Source: Streptomyces sp. DI166 (GTDB taxonomy: Bacteria; Actinomycetota; Actinomycetes; Streptomycetales; Streptomycetaceae). Taken from it: a stretch of DNA of 64,000 nt. Position 1 is the stretch's first letter; every line of letters begins with the position of its first letter. The notes beneath the pieces are model-generated. The model saw nothing but the letters and a program-made list of their open reading frames with translations. It was not told where the DNA came from and did no database searches. This document shows, piece by piece, positions 1 through 9,125 of this stretch. Position numbers and translations under genes: made by a program. The stretch spans positions 62,001-126,000 of the forward strand of contig NZ_FLSP01000003.1 of assembly GCF_900091315.1 (NCBI RefSeq). Direction: 5' to 3'.

Positions 1-23
1 CGTCCACACGCCTGTGCGCGCCA

Positions 24-2096
24 TCACGCCTCCCCCTCGCCCTCGTCCGGGATGTGCGGTTCCCGCCCCGCGAGGGCGTCCTCCGGCCAGTCCCGCGACG
101 CCCGCCACAGCAGGGCGTTCCCGGCGGGCCGCAGATTGGACAGCTGCTCCAGCTCGAACCGCAGCCGCTGCCCCACCGTCCGGTCCGGCAGGGTCAGCGG
201 ATCGGTCAACTGCCATACGGCGTGCAGCAGTCGCCGCACCCGCAGATGCAGCGCCGCGTCCGCGCCCTCCGGCGGCTCGTGCCCGGCGTCGGTGCGGCCG
301 AGCGCCACCGCCGTACGCCGGTCCTCGCTACCGCAGTGGTCGCGGCCGTCGGCGTCGTGCGCGTGGAAGTAGGGCGCCGAGGCGACGAACCGCAGCGCCG
401 CCAGCCACTCGCGGGCCGGCAGCGTGGTGAAGGAGTCCCTCAGGTAGGCCACCGCCGAATCCGCTGAGCCCAGGGCGAGTTCGTGGTGCAGCCGGTAGCG
501 CACCTGCTCGTCCGCCGGGTCGGCGTAGTGGTCGACGAGCGTCTCGTGCGCCTTGCGCCACTGCCCGTGGTCGGTGTCCCGGTGATGCAGCCGGAGCAGC
601 AGCAGCGTCCGTACGAACGGGTCGCCGACGAACTGCCCCGGCACGGCGGGCAGTCCCTCCGTCGTCAGCCGCTCGCCCAACGCCCGTACGTCGGCGGGCC
701 CGAAGTGCTCCGGGAGCAGCGCGCGGGCCAGCGCGCACGCCGAGTCGTGGTCGTGGGCGGCGGCCAGCACCGTCAGCTCGTCCAGCCGGTCCGGCGGCAC
801 CAGCCGGTCCAGCAGTTCCAGGTAGGCGGGCCTGCCGTCGTGCTCGGGGTGCACGCGCAGATCCGCGGTGAGCAGCTCGCCGAGCGAGGACGCCTCGGTC
901 GGGTGCTGTGCGGCGGCCTCCGCGACCAGGGTGATGCCGAGCGGGTTCCCGCCGGTCAACCGGTGGGCGGCCTGCGGGAGTTGGGGCGGCACCGTAGGGT
1001 CCGCGCCGACGATGTGCAGGGTGTCGTCACCGCTCAGCGGCGGCAGCGACACCACCAGCGCCCGTGAGGACGCCGAGCCGGGTTCCGGGGTCCAGTCGCT
1101 GCTCCGGGCCAGCTCGGGCAGGGCCCGCCGGGTCGCGTTGCGCAGCGCCGGGCGCCCGTTGCCCCGTACGGCGGCGAAGAACACGACCTGGTCGCCGACG
1201 CCCTCCGTCCGGTCCCGCAGCACGGCCTCGATCAGGCCGGGGCCGGGCGCGGTGTGCGCGTTGTCCAGCAGCACCAGCGGCCGCCCCAGCCGCTTCATCC
1301 GGGGCAGTACGCCCGTGTAGGCGTCGGTGAGATCGGCGCGCAGCGCCCGCACCAGATGCCGCTCGGCGTGCTCCCGCGAGGTGCCGCCGGCCCGGAAGTG
1401 CCCGGAGAGCAGGATCAGCCCGCGCCGGGCGTTGTCACCGGCGTTGGGATAGTCCCGGTACCAGGCCGAGGCCCGCTGGTGGCGCCGTCCCGCGAACCCC
1501 TCGGACAGGGACTCCAGGGTCGCCTCCACCGCCGCCGACAGCAGTGGCCCGGTACCGGTCGCCGCCGCGACCACCTTCGCCGCGACCCGGCCCGCCCAGC
1601 GCCCGGCGAAGCCGCCGACCCAGGACCCGCTCTCGTTGAGCAGCAGGATCCGCTGCACCTCGCGCCGTATCCGCTCGGAGTCCGCGTCGCCCCAGCCCCC
1701 GGCCGCGACCGCCACCAGCCCCGACATCAGCCGCGGGAACTGGATCCGCCCCGCCCCGGTCACCTGCTCCGCGAGCTGCTCGGCGAGCACCAGCAGCGCC
1801 TGCGACACCGGTGACCACGCCTCGGCGGGCCGTCCGGTGGGCGGCGCCGCGAACTCGGGGTCCTCGCAGTCGATCAGCCCGACCGGGGTGTGCCCCTTGT
1901 ACGACTCCCGCAGTTCCGCGAGCACCGCCGTCTTGCCGAGTCCGCGCGCCCCGGACAGCACGACCAGCGGCGGTTCCCGGGGATGCTCGTACGGCGTGAC
2001 CCGGTGCTGGTGCGGGCGCAGGCCCACGAGCCGGGGGGCCAGCCCGGCCGGATCGGTCTCGAACAACGCCCCGCGCCCGTGCAATCGTCTGCCCAC
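24..2096 (-). CDS. AAA/STAND-like P-loop ATPase, function unknown
   Basis: The protein has about 690 residues. A Walker A motif (GARGLGKTA) lies near residue 50 and a Walker B-like LVLLDN is further along. The rest is an alpha-helical region rich in Leu and Arg, as in STAND/AAA ATPases that couple NTP binding to signalling. No signal peptide or membrane segment is evident. I chose the GTG at 2096 because a GGGGGAG ribosome site sits six bases upstream; an in-frame GTG at 2147 would add 17 residues but has no such site. The next gene on the same strand is 170 bases away, so it may be a single transcript. The substrate and partner are not recognisable. The ATPase assignment is firm; the role is open. 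Confidence 0.8.
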   Translation of the reverse strand: MGRRLHGRGALFETDPAGLAPRLVGLRPHQHRVTPYEHPREPPLVVLSGARGLGKTAVLAELRESYKGHTPVGLIDCEDPEFAAPPTGRPAEAWSPVSQALLVLAEQLAEQVTGAGRIQFPRLMSGLVAVAAGGWGDADSERIRREVQRILLLNESGSWVGGFAGRWAGRVAAKVVAAATGTGPLLSAAVEATLESLSEGFAGRRHQRASAWYRDYPNAGDNARRGLILLSGHFRAGGTSREHAERHLVRALRADLTDAYTGVLPRMKRLGRPLVLLDNAHTAPGPGLIEAVLRDRTEGVGDQVVFFAAVRGNGRPALRNATRRALPELARSSDWTPEPGSASSRALVVSLPPLSGDDTLHIVGADPTVPPQLPQAAHRLTGGNPLGITLVAEAAAQHPTEASSLGELLTADLRVHPEHDGRPAYLELLDRLVPPDRLDELTVLAAAHDHDSACALARALLPEHFGPADVRALGERLTTEGLPAVPGQFVGDPFVRTLLLLRLHHRDTDHGQWRKAHETLVDHYADPADEQVRYRLHHELALGSADSAVAYLRDSFTTLPAREWLAALRFVASAPYFHAHDADGRDHCGSEDRRTAVALGRTDAGHEPPEGADAALHLRVRRLLHAVWQLTDPLTLPDRTVGQRLRFELEQLSNLRPAGNALLWRASRDWPEDALAGREPHIPDEGEGEA

Positions 2097-2262
2097 CGCT
2101 TCTCCCCCCGAGGCGGTCGCTGTCGATCCAACCGTGGTGCTGCTCACGCGTGAGATCTACCAACACCAGAGTAAGTAGGGGGAGTTGATTCGGACTAGAT
2201 CGCACGGTGTCCGTTGGATTACGAATTTTGCGGGTTGTCAGCCGGTGTCGATCGAATCCCGC

Positions 2263-2712
2263 TTACGCACCGATGTCCTCATGCCACAGCTCGGGACGTT
2301 CCCGGATGAACTCCCGCATCATCGCGACGCAGTCGGCGTCGTCGAACAGCACGATCTCCACCCCGTGCTCGGCCAGCCAGTCGTGCCCGCCGTGGAAGGT
2401 GACGGCCTCCCCGATCACCACCCGCGAGATCCCGAACTGCCGCACCAGACCGGAGCAGTACCAGCAGGGCGAGAGCGTGGTCACCATCGTCGTGCCCCGG
2501 TACGACCGCTGACGCCCCGCCGCCCGGAACGCGGCCGTCTCCGCGTGCACGGACGGGTCGTCGTCCTGCACGCGCCGGTTGTGCCCCCGCCCGAGCAGTG
2601 TGCCGTCGGCGCCGAACAGTGCCGCCCCGATCGGGATACCGCCCTCGGCGAGCCCCGCGCGGGCCTCCGCCACGGCGACCGCCAGCCAACTCCGTGCCTG
2701 TGCCTGATCCAT
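2263..2712 (-). CDS. Cytosine deaminase, yeast FCY1 type
   Basis: This is a 149-aa zinc-dependent deaminase of the cytidine deaminase fold. The HAE motif (VHAETAAF) and the PCWYC motif supply the zinc ligands and the catalytic glutamate. The C-terminal end FIRERPELWHEDIGA closely resembles the C-terminus of the small fungal cytosine deaminase, as do EGGIPIGAALF and LGRGHNRR near the N-terminus. It is therefore expected to convert cytosine to uracil in pyrimidine salvage, and is unlike the large amidohydrolase CodA of enterics. The ATG at 2712 was chosen; a GTG three codons upstream is possible, and neither has a strong ribosome site. A general nucleoside or guanine deaminase is less likely given the end-to-end resemblance. 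Confidence 0.85.
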   Translation of the reverse strand: MDQAQARSWLAVAVAEARAGLAEGGIPIGAALFGADGTLLGRGHNRRVQDDDPSVHAETAAFRAAGRQRSYRGTTMVTTLSPCWYCSGLVRQFGISRVVIGEAVTFHGGHDWLAEHGVEIVLFDDADCVAMMREFIRERPELWHEDIGA

Positions 2713-2852
2713 ACGTCCCACTGTGCACGAGCGCCCCTGGCCCTGCGCGTAGTGCGCACGCCGTTCTGAGTACGCGTGCTCAGGCCGCGAGTGGCCCGCG
2801 CCGGAAGAGTGGGGGTCACCGGATCGACAGCACTCACAGGAGACAGCCGACC

Positions 2853-3176
2853 ATGACCAGGTCCCGCCGCGTCCAGACCCTCGCCGCCGCCCTCGCCGCC
2901 GCGGCGGCGCTGACCCTCACCGGATGCTCCGGGCTGGAGTTCCGGGAGAGCATCTGCTCCGACGGCTACTACCCCGTCCAGCCGGTGAACAGTGCCGGCG
3001 GCGACTGCCGCAAGGACGGGGAGGAGCCCGGCGAGGGCAATTTCCGGTACCCGGAGGGGAAGGTCCCCCAGTACGTCGACGACAAGTGGGACGTCTACTG
3101 GCGTAGCCACAGCATGGACGAGCACGGCAACATCATCGAGCTCGACGAGGAGGGCAACCCCGTCAAGAAGCCCTGA
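2853..3176 (+). CDS. Small lipoprotein of unknown function
   Basis: A 107-aa precursor starts MTRSRRVQ, followed by an Ala/Leu-rich signal helix and a lipobox LTGC, so Cys-23 or so should be lipidated and the mature chain anchored outside the membrane. The mature part is short (about 85 residues), acidic, and has two further cysteines that could form a disulphide; it is rich in Gly, Tyr and Asp. The ATG at 2853 has AGGAGA upstream at the right distance. The reading frame stays open further upstream, but the lipobox position fixes this start. I recognise no domain. Confidence 0.85.
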   Translation: MTRSRRVQTLAAALAAAAALTLTGCSGLEFRESICSDGYYPVQPVNSAGGDCRKDGEEPGEGNFRYPEGKVPQYVDDKWDVYWRSHSMDEHGNIIELDEEGNPVKKP

Positions 3177-3252
3177 CCAACCTCCGCACCCCGCCGGGGC
3201 GGGAAGCTGCCGCCCGAGCTCGAAGAACTGCGGTCCGGGACGGACTGAGCCG

Positions 3253-3558
3253 TCAGGACTCGTCCCGTTCGTCCTTCTTCTCGTCGTCCAGGGACTTCAG
3301 GAACTCCGGGTTGTCGTCCGGCGCCACCCAGCGCCGGTCGCGGTTGGAGCGCACTCCGGACCAGCCCTCGGCGGCCGGGCTGCGCTTCTTGCCCGCGATC
3401 AGCCAGGAGATGGAGCCGACCATCGGGAACAGCAGCACGAGGATCGCCCACAGCGGCTTCGGCATGTGCCGGACGTCCTCGTCCTGCGTGCTGATGCAGT
3501 CGATGAAGGCGTAGATGCTGAGCGCCAGCGGTACTAGGAACATCAGCACCCGGAGCAT
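3253..3558 (-). CDS. PLD nuclease N-terminal-like (PLDc_N) membrane protein
   Basis: A 101-aa protein with two hydrophobic helices (about residues 3-22 and 35-55) separated by a short polar loop, then the motif WLIAGKKRS and an acidic tail ([11 protein letters not shown]). This matches the PLDc_N family: small two-pass membrane proteins with an R/KP-W-I/L pattern in the second helix, common in Streptomyces. The ATG at 3558 is preceded by GGGAGG. The frame is open far upstream, but that stretch is the antisense of the UbiD gene. It faces the lipoprotein gene convergently. Function is unknown in the family. Confidence 0.8.
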   Translation of the reverse strand: MLRVLMFLVPLALSIYAFIDCISTQDEDVRHMPKPLWAILVLLFPMVGSISWLIAGKKRSPAAEGWSGVRSNRDRRWVAPDDNPEFLKSLDDEKKDERDES

Positions 3559-3645
3559 GGGGGCCTCCCGCGAGATGGTCGTGGGGGATGCGATCGAAGC
3601 CCCCAGGTACAAGGCCAGGGTAGCCGCTCGGGGATACTTGACCGC

Positions 3646-5097
3646 ATGGCTTACGACGATCTTCGTTCCCTGCTCAGGGCACTGGAACGCGAAGGCGACC
3701 TCAAGCGCGTCAAAGCGGAGGTCGATCCGTATCTGGAGGTCGGGGAGATCGTCGACCGGGTGCAGAAGGCGGGTGGCCCGGCACTGCTCTTCGAGAACGT
3801 GAAGGGCTCCTCGATGCCCCTCGCGATGAATGTCTTCGGCACCGACCGGCGGCTGCTGAAGGCGCTCGGCCTGAAGTCGTACGCCGAGATCAGCGACAAG
3901 ATCGGCGGACTGCTCAGGCCCGAGCTGCCGCACGGCTTCGTGGGCGTCCGGGAGGCCTTCGGCAAGCTCGGCGCGATGGCCCACGTACCGCCGAGGAAGG
4001 TCAAGGACGCGCCGGTGCAGGAGGTGGTGCTGCACGGCGACGACGTCGACCTGGAGCAGCTCCCGGCCCTGTTCACCTGGCCCAAGGACGGCGGTTCCTT
4101 CTTCAACCTGGGGCTCACCCACACCAAGGACCCGGAGTCCGGCGTCCGCAACCTCGGTCTGTACCGGCTGCAGCGCCACGACAAGCGCACCATCGGCATG
4201 CACTGGCAGATCCACAAGGACAGCCGCAACCACTACCAGGTCGCCGCGCGGCGCGGTGAGCGGCTGCCGGTCGCCATCGCCTTCGGCTGCCCGCCCGCCG
4301 TCACCTACGCCTCCACCGCGCCGCTGCCCGGCGACATCGACGAGTACCTGTTCGCCGGGTTCCTGGCGGGCAAGCGGATCGAGATGGTCGACTGCAAGAC
4401 CGTGCCGCTCCAGGTCCCGGCGCAGGCCGAGGTCGTCATCGAGGGCTGGCTGGAGCCGGGCGAGATGCTCCCGGAGGGCCCCTTCGGCGACCACACCGGC
4501 TTCTACACCCCGCAGGAGCCGTTCCCGGCGCTGAAGATCGACTGTCTGACCATGCGGAAGAGGCCGCTGCTCCAGTCGATCGTGGTGGGCAGGCCGCCCA
4601 CGGAGGACGGGCCGCTGGGCCGCGCCACCGAGCGCTTCTTCCTTCCCCTGCTGAAGATCATCGTGCCGGACATCGTGGACTACCACCTGCCCGAGGCGGG
4701 CGGCTTCCACAACTGCGCGATCGTCTCGATCGACAAGAAGTACCCGAAGCACGCGCAGAAGGTGATGCACGCGATCTGGGGGGCCCACATGATGTCCCTG
4801 ACCAAGCTGATCGTGGTCGTCGACTCCGACTGCGACGTCCACGACCTGCACGAGGTCGCCTGGCGCGCGCTCGGCAACACCGACTACGCCCGCGACCTCT
4901 CGGTCGTCGAGGGCCCCGTCGACCATCTCGACCACGCCTCCTACCAGCAGTTCTGGGGCGGCAAGGCGGGCATCGACGCCACGAAGAAGTGGCCCGAGGA
5001 GGGCTACACCCGTGACGGAGGGTGGCCGGACATGGTGGAGTCGGACCCGCGGACCGCGGCGAAAGTGGACCGCCGCTGGAAGGAGTACGGCCTGTGA
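3646..5097 (+). CDS. mqnL: UbiD-like decarboxylase of the futalosine menaquinone pathway
   Basis: A 483-aa member of the UbiD family of prenylated-FMN-dependent (de)carboxylases, full length. The N-terminus [19 protein letters not shown] and the [11 protein letters not shown] segment around residues 280-290 are family signatures; that segment holds an active-site glutamate. In the futalosine route it would decarboxylate the prenylated 1,4-dihydroxy-6-naphthoate intermediate. The partner flavin prenyltransferase (UbiX type) and the UbiA-type prenyltransferase follow directly. The stop overlaps the GTG of the next gene (GTGA), so the two are translationally coupled. The symbol follows the naming used for futalosine late genes. 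Other UbiD substrates cannot be excluded from sequence alone, but the context decides. Confidence 0.9.
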   Translation: MAYDDLRSLLRALEREGDLKRVKAEVDPYLEVGEIVDRVQKAGGPALLFENVKGSSMPLAMNVFGTDRRLLKALGLKSYAEISDKIGGLLRPELPHGFVGVREAFGKLGAMAHVPPRKVKDAPVQEVVLHGDDVDLEQLPALFTWPKDGGSFFNLGLTHTKDPESGVRNLGLYRLQRHDKRTIGMHWQIHKDSRNHYQVAARRGERLPVAIAFGCPPAVTYASTAPLPGDIDEYLFAGFLAGKRIEMVDCKTVPLQVPAQAEVVIEGWLEPGEMLPEGPFGDHTGFYTPQEPFPALKIDCLTMRKRPLLQSIVVGRPPTEDGPLGRATERFFLPLLKIIVPDIVDYHLPEAGGFHNCAIVSIDKKYPKHAQKVMHAIWGAHMMSLTKLIVVVDSDCDVHDLHEVAWRALGNTDYARDLSVVEGPVDHLDHASYQQFWGGKAGIDATKKWPEEGYTRDGGWPDMVESDPRTAAKVDRRWKEYGL

Positions 5098-5996
5098 GCT
5101 CGGCTTCCGCCGCCCTCCCGCAGCCGGGACGCACCAAGGCCTTCCTGCGCCTGGTGATGATCGAGCACTCGATCTTCGCGCTGCCCTTCGCCTACATCGC
5201 CGCCCTCACCGCGATGTACGAGTGGGACCGCAACATCCACTGGGGCCGGCTGCTGCTGGTGACGGTCTGCATGGTCGGCCTGCGCACCTTCGCCATGGCG
5301 GTCAACCGGATCATCGACCGCGAGATCGACGCGCGGAACCCCCGGACGGCGCATCGCGAACTGGTGACCGGCGCGGTCTCGGTGAAGCACGCCTGGACCG
5401 GCGCCCTGATCGCGCTCGTGGTCTTCCTCGGCTCGGCGGCCCTGCTGAACCCGCTGTGCCTGGCGCTCGCGCCGGTCGCGGTGGTGCCGATGGTGGTCTA
5501 TCCGTACGGCAAGCGGTTCACCAACTTCCCGCAGGCCATCCTGGGCCTGGCCCAGGCGATGGGCCCGGTCGGCGGCTGGCTGGCGATCACCGGTGAGTGG
5601 TCCTGGGACGCGGTGATCCTGGGGCTGGCGGTGGGCATCTGGATCGGCGGCTTCGATCTGATCTACGCCTGCCAGGACGTGGAGACGGACCGCGAGATCG
5701 GCGTGATGTCGGTCCCGGCCCGCTTCGGCATCCCCGCGGCGATCTGGTCGGCCCGGGTCTGCCACGTGATCGTGATGGCCCTGTTCGTCTGGTACGCCGT
5801 CGTCACCGACGCGGGCTTCTTCTTCTGGCTCGGACTGATGATCGTCGCCGGTGCTTTCGTATACGAACACAACATCGTGCGCCCCCACGACCTCTCCCGC
5901 CTGAACAGGGCGTTCTTCAGCGTCAACGGCTTCATCGGCATCGCGCTCTTCGTCTGTGCCCTGCTGGATCTGCTGGTACGGGGGCTGACCGTCTGA
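5094..5996 (+). CDS. mqnP: UbiA-family prenyltransferase of the futalosine menaquinone pathway
   Basis: A 300-aa polytopic membrane enzyme. The first Asp-rich motif NRIIDREID and the second DVETDREIG (DxxxD type) bind Mg-diphosphate and mark the UbiA superfamily. It should attach the polyprenyl tail to 1,4-dihydroxy-6-naphthoate at the membrane. About eight hydrophobic helices are visible. I start it at the GTG that overlaps the preceding stop (GTGA), with AAGGAG about ten bases upstream; the open frame further upstream runs inside the UbiD gene and is not part of it. It sits between the UbiD- and UbiX-like genes, which supports one late menaquinone block. Confidence 0.92.
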   Translation: MSSASAALPQPGRTKAFLRLVMIEHSIFALPFAYIAALTAMYEWDRNIHWGRLLLVTVCMVGLRTFAMAVNRIIDREIDARNPRTAHRELVTGAVSVKHAWTGALIALVVFLGSAALLNPLCLALAPVAVVPMVVYPYGKRFTNFPQAILGLAQAMGPVGGWLAITGEWSWDAVILGLAVGIWIGGFDLIYACQDVETDREIGVMSVPARFGIPAAIWSARVCHVIVMALFVWYAVVTDAGFFFWLGLMIVAGAFVYEHNIVRPHDLSRLNRAFFSVNGFIGIALFVCALLDLLVRGLTV

Positions 5997-6048
5997 CCGT
6001 CGCGTCCACCGGTACGCTCAAGATGTGAACGCAGGAGAAACGCAGCGC

Positions 6049-6696
6049 GTGCCTTGGATCGTGGGGGTGTCCGGAGCTTCCGGGACGCCGTACGCGGCGG
6101 CGGTGCTGCGGGCGTTGCTGGCGGCCGGGGAGAGCGTCGATCTGGTGGTCAGCCGGGCCTCGCGGCTCACCCTGCTCGACGAGACCGGGATCGCCTTCCG
6201 GGACTCGCAGTGGGAGGGCGACCTGCGGGAATGGCTGTCCCGGGGCGCGGACGGCAAGCCGGACACCTTCGACGTGGACATCAGCGGGGTACGGCACTGG
6301 AGCGCCGGGGATCTCGCGGCCGGGCCGTCGTCCGGGTCGTACGCCACCAAGGGCATGCTGATCGTGCCCGCCTCCACCGCGGCCGTCGCCGGGGTCGCCC
6401 TCGGGCTGTCCAAGGACCTGCTGCAGCGGGCCGCGAGTGTGACCCTGAAAGAGGGACGCAAACTGGTCGTCGCCGTTCGGGAGACCCCCTTGAACGGTCA
6501 GACGCTGCGGCACCTCGTCACCCTCGACGATCTGGGCGCCACCGTCGTACCCGCCTCGCCCGCCTTCTACGCGGGCGCCACCCACATCCAGGACCTGGTG
6601 GACTTCGTCGCCGGACGCGTACTCGACGTGGCGGGCGTCGAGCACCGGCTCTACCGCCGCTGGAAGGGCGATCTCGGCGGCGCGCGCACGACCTGA
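6049..6696 (+). CDS. mqnM: UbiX-like flavin prenyltransferase
   Basis: A 215-aa protein starting MPWIVGVSGASGTPYA, the Rossmann-like FMN site typical of UbiX/Pad1, with the VPASTAAVAGVALGLSKDLL stretch in the middle and the ETPL motif (VRETPLNGQTLRH). It makes prenylated FMN, the cofactor that UbiD enzymes need, so it directly serves the UbiD-like gene at 3646. I prefer the GTG at 6049: AGGAGA lies ten bases upstream, UbiX proteins start this close to the GxSGASG motif, and a TACGCT -10-like hexamer at 6013-6018 would start RNA near 6025. An in-frame GTG at 6025 would add eight residues. Confidence 0.9.
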   Translation: MPWIVGVSGASGTPYAAAVLRALLAAGESVDLVVSRASRLTLLDETGIAFRDSQWEGDLREWLSRGADGKPDTFDVDISGVRHWSAGDLAAGPSSGSYATKGMLIVPASTAAVAGVALGLSKDLLQRAASVTLKEGRKLVVAVRETPLNGQTLRHLVTLDDLGATVVPASPAFYAGATHIQDLVDFVAGRVLDVAGVEHRLYRRWKGDLGGARTT

Positions 6697-6769
6697 GCAG
6701 CACGCAGCATCAGCGGTATCCAGTACTTCAGGAACTCAGCGACTTTTTCAGCGGAAGGCTTCGAATCGC

Positions 6770-7225
6770 ATGGACGCGGTGGACAGGCAGCTCATCCAGG
6801 CCCTGAGGGAGAACGGCCGGGCCTCCTACGCGGAGCTGGGGCGCCTCGTCGGCCTGTCGGGACCCAGTGTCACCGACCGCATCAACCGGTTGGAGGCGGC
6901 CGGTGTCATCACCGGTTACCGCGCCACCGTGGACGCGGCCTCGCTCGGGCTCGGGGTCACCGCCCTGATCGGTATCTCGCTCTCGGACGCGGCCGACCAC
7001 GAGGACGTGGCGCGGCGGATGAAGGACTTCAGCGAGATCGAGGACTGCTGGTTCATCGCCGGCGACGACTCCTTCATGCTCAAGGTGCGGGCCTCCGACG
7101 TGGACGGTCTGGAGCGGATCATCCGGCGGCTGAGCGGGACCAAGGGCGTCTCCCGGACCCGTACCACGATCGTGCTCTCCACCAAGTGGGAGAACCGGGT
7201 CGGGGCGCTGCCCGAGGAGGTCTAG
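6770..7225 (+). CDS. Lrp/AsnC-family transcriptional regulator
   Basis: A 151-aa regulator. An N-terminal winged helix-turn-helix (MDAVDRQLIQALRENGRASYAELGRLVGLSG..VTDRINRLE) is followed by an alpha-beta RAM ligand domain of the usual length. Members bind amino acids or small metabolites and act as dimers or octamers. The ATG has GGAAGG upstream. It lies between mqnM and mqnE in the same direction, so it may be co-transcribed with menaquinone genes or control them; that is inference from position only. No obvious operator was identified. Confidence 0.9.
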   Translation: MDAVDRQLIQALRENGRASYAELGRLVGLSGPSVTDRINRLEAAGVITGYRATVDAASLGLGVTALIGISLSDAADHEDVARRMKDFSEIEDCWFIAGDDSFMLKVRASDVDGLERIIRRLSGTKGVSRTRTTIVLSTKWENRVGALPEEV

Positions 7226-7263
7226 GGATACGGTTGGCGGTGCTGTCGGAGAAAGGTGTGGGC

Positions 7264-8427
7264 ATGGACGTCGGGCTCAAGCGCGAGCTGGAGCAGAAGG
7301 TCATGGCCGGTGAGCGGCTGACCCGTGAGGACGGCATCGCGCTGTACGAGTCGGACGATCTGGCATGGCTCGGCGGCCTGGCGCACGAGGTGCGCACGCG
7401 CAAGAACGGTGACGTCGTCCACTTCAACGTCAACCGGCACCTCAACATGACCAACGTGTGCACGGCGTCCTGTGCGTACTGCTCCTTCCAGCGCAAGCCG
7501 GGGGAGAAGGACGCGTACACGATGCGCATCGAGGAGGCGGTGAAGCTCGCCAAGGCGATGGAGTCGGAGAACCTGACCGAGCTGCACATCGTCAACGGGC
7601 TGCACCCGAACCTGCCGTGGCGCTACTACCCGCGGTCGCTGCGCGAGCTGAAGACGGCGCTGCCGAACGTGTCGCTGAAGGCGTTCACGGCGACGGAGAT
7701 CCACCACTTCGAGACGATCTCCGGTCTTTCCGCCTCCGAGATCCTCGACGAGCTGATCGACGCGGGTCTTGAGTCCCTGACGGGCGGCGGCGCGGAGATC
7801 TTCGACTGGGAGGTCCGCCAGCACATCGTGGACCACCGCACGCACTGGGAGGACTGGTCCCGGATCCACCGCCTGGCGCACGAGAAGGGCCTCAAGACGC
7901 CCTGCACGATGCTCTACGGCCACATCGAGGAGCCGCGCCACCGCGTCGACCACGTCCTGCGCCTGCGCGAGCTCCAGGACGAGACGAACGGCTTCCAGGT
8001 CTTCATCCCGCTGCGCTACCAGCACGACTTCGTGGACGTGAAGGACGGCAAGGTCCGCAACCGGCTCCAGGCGCGGACGAAGATGGCGACGGGGGCGGAG
8101 GCGCTGAAGACCTTCGCGGTCTCCCGGCTGCTCTTCGACAACGTCCAGCACGTCAAGGTCTTCTGGGTCATGCACGGCGTCCAGACCGCCCAGCTCGCCC
8201 TCCAGCACGGCGCCGACGACATGGACGGTTCGGTGGTCGAGTACAAGATCACCCACGACGCGGACAACTTCGGCACGCCGAACAAACTGACCCGCGAGGA
8301 CCTCCTGGACCTCATCCGCGACGCCGGCTTCCGCCCGGTGGAGCGCAACACGCGCTACGAAGTCATCCGCGAGTACGAGGGCCCGGACCCGACGCGCCGC
8401 GAGTCCCCGCAGCCGATGCGCGTCTGA
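7264..8427 (+). CDS. mqnE: Aminodeoxyfutalosine synthase (radical SAM)
   Basis: A 387-aa radical SAM enzyme. The CxxxCxxC cluster motif (CTASCAYC, about residues 66-73) binds the 4Fe-4S cluster that cleaves SAM; NVNRHLNMTNVC upstream and ELHIVNGLHP downstream are MqnE/CofH-type signatures. It joins 3-enolpyruvyl-benzoate with SAM to give aminodeoxyfutalosine, the step after MqnA, whose gene is at 25015 in this window. The ATG follows GGAGAAAGG; the open frame extends further upstream without support. MqnC or a CofH homologue is possible from the motif alone, but the mqn neighbours and N-terminal sequence favour MqnE. Confidence 0.92.
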   Translation: MDVGLKRELEQKVMAGERLTREDGIALYESDDLAWLGGLAHEVRTRKNGDVVHFNVNRHLNMTNVCTASCAYCSFQRKPGEKDAYTMRIEEAVKLAKAMESENLTELHIVNGLHPNLPWRYYPRSLRELKTALPNVSLKAFTATEIHHFETISGLSASEILDELIDAGLESLTGGGAEIFDWEVRQHIVDHRTHWEDWSRIHRLAHEKGLKTPCTMLYGHIEEPRHRVDHVLRLRELQDETNGFQVFIPLRYQHDFVDVKDGKVRNRLQARTKMATGAEALKTFAVSRLLFDNVQHVKVFWVMHGVQTAQLALQHGADDMDGSVVEYKITHDADNFGTPNKLTREDLLDLIRDAGFRPVERNTRYEVIREYEGPDPTRRESPQPMRV

Positions 8428-8430
8428 GGC

Positions 8431-8448
8431 CGGCGCGAGTCCGCGCCG
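8431..8448 (+). terminator. GC hairpin after mqnE
   Basis: A perfect 7-bp stem (CGGCGCG / CGCGCCG) with a 4-base loop starts three bases after the mqnE stop. There is no U-run, as is common in Streptomyces, so termination is plausible rather than shown. Confidence 0.5.
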
Positions 8449-8470
8449 CCCTCGTGGGTACCCGGCCCGT

Positions 8471-9109
8471 ATGCCTCCCGAGGACGTGTACGGCGCGGAA
8501 CCCTTCCTTCCGTCGCGCGGTGGTCTTCCCGCTCTTCGGCGTGCCGCCGCGGGCTGTCGTGGCTGTCCGCTGTACCGGGACGCCACCCAGACGGTCTTCG
8601 GGGCGGGAAGCGGCGACGCTCGCGTCATGTTCGTCGGGGAGCAGCCCGGGGACCAGGAGGACCGCCAGGGCAAACCCTTCGTCGGCCCCGCGGGAAGGTT
8701 GCTGGACCGCGCACTCGCGGACGCCGGTATCGACCCCTCCGACGCCTACGTCACCAATGCCGTCAAGCACTTCAAGTTCACCCGCGCCGAGCCGAGGAAG
8801 CGGCGTATCCACAAGGCGCCCAGCCTTCGGGAGATGACGGCGTGCGGCCCCTGGCTGGCTGCCGAGCTGGCCCTGGTCGAGCCGGAGTTGATCGTCCTGC
8901 TCGGCGCGACCGCGGGGAAGGCCCTGCTCGGATCGGGGTTCAAGGTCACGCAGGTGCGCGGGACCGTGCTGGAGGAGGAGATCCACGGGAGGCCGGAGCG
9001 TCTGCTGCCCACCGTCCACCCCTCTTCCGTGCTGCGGGCGGACGACCGGGACGCGGCGTATCAAGGGCTGGTCACCGATCTGGAAGTAGCGGCTCGCATC
9101 CTCAAGTAA
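8471..9109 (+). CDS. udgX: UdgX-type uracil-DNA glycosylase
   Basis: A 212-aa protein of the uracil-DNA glycosylase superfamily (family 4-like, Fe-S). It shows the CxxC pair CRGC at 29-32, motif A GEQPGD (56-61), FVGPAGRLLDRAL, and the HPSS motif near 182. The insertion KRRIH (110-114) after VKHFKFTRA is the hallmark of UdgX, in which the histidine forms a covalent bond with the abasic sugar after uracil removal. The whole sequence closely follows the mycobacterial enzyme. It therefore probably acts in repair or tolerance of uracil in DNA by forming a tight, suicidal complex. The start is the first in-frame ATG; no strong ribosome site is visible. Confidence 0.92.
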   Translation: MPPEDVYGAEPFLPSRGGLPALRRAAAGCRGCPLYRDATQTVFGAGSGDARVMFVGEQPGDQEDRQGKPFVGPAGRLLDRALADAGIDPSDAYVTNAVKHFKFTRAEPRKRRIHKAPSLREMTACGPWLAAELALVEPELIVLLGATAGKALLGSGFKVTQVRGTVLEEEIHGRPERLLPTVHPSSVLRADDRDAAYQGLVTDLEVAARILK

Positions 9110-9113
9110 TGTC

Positions 9114-9119
9114 TACTAT
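9114..9119 (+). promoter_or_regulatory. -10 element for a leaderless GNAT mRNA
   Basis: TACTAT lies with its last base seven positions before the GTG at 9126, which would place transcription start on the start codon itself. No ribosome site precedes the GTG. Confidence 0.55.
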
Positions 9120-9125
9120 GTCCGC

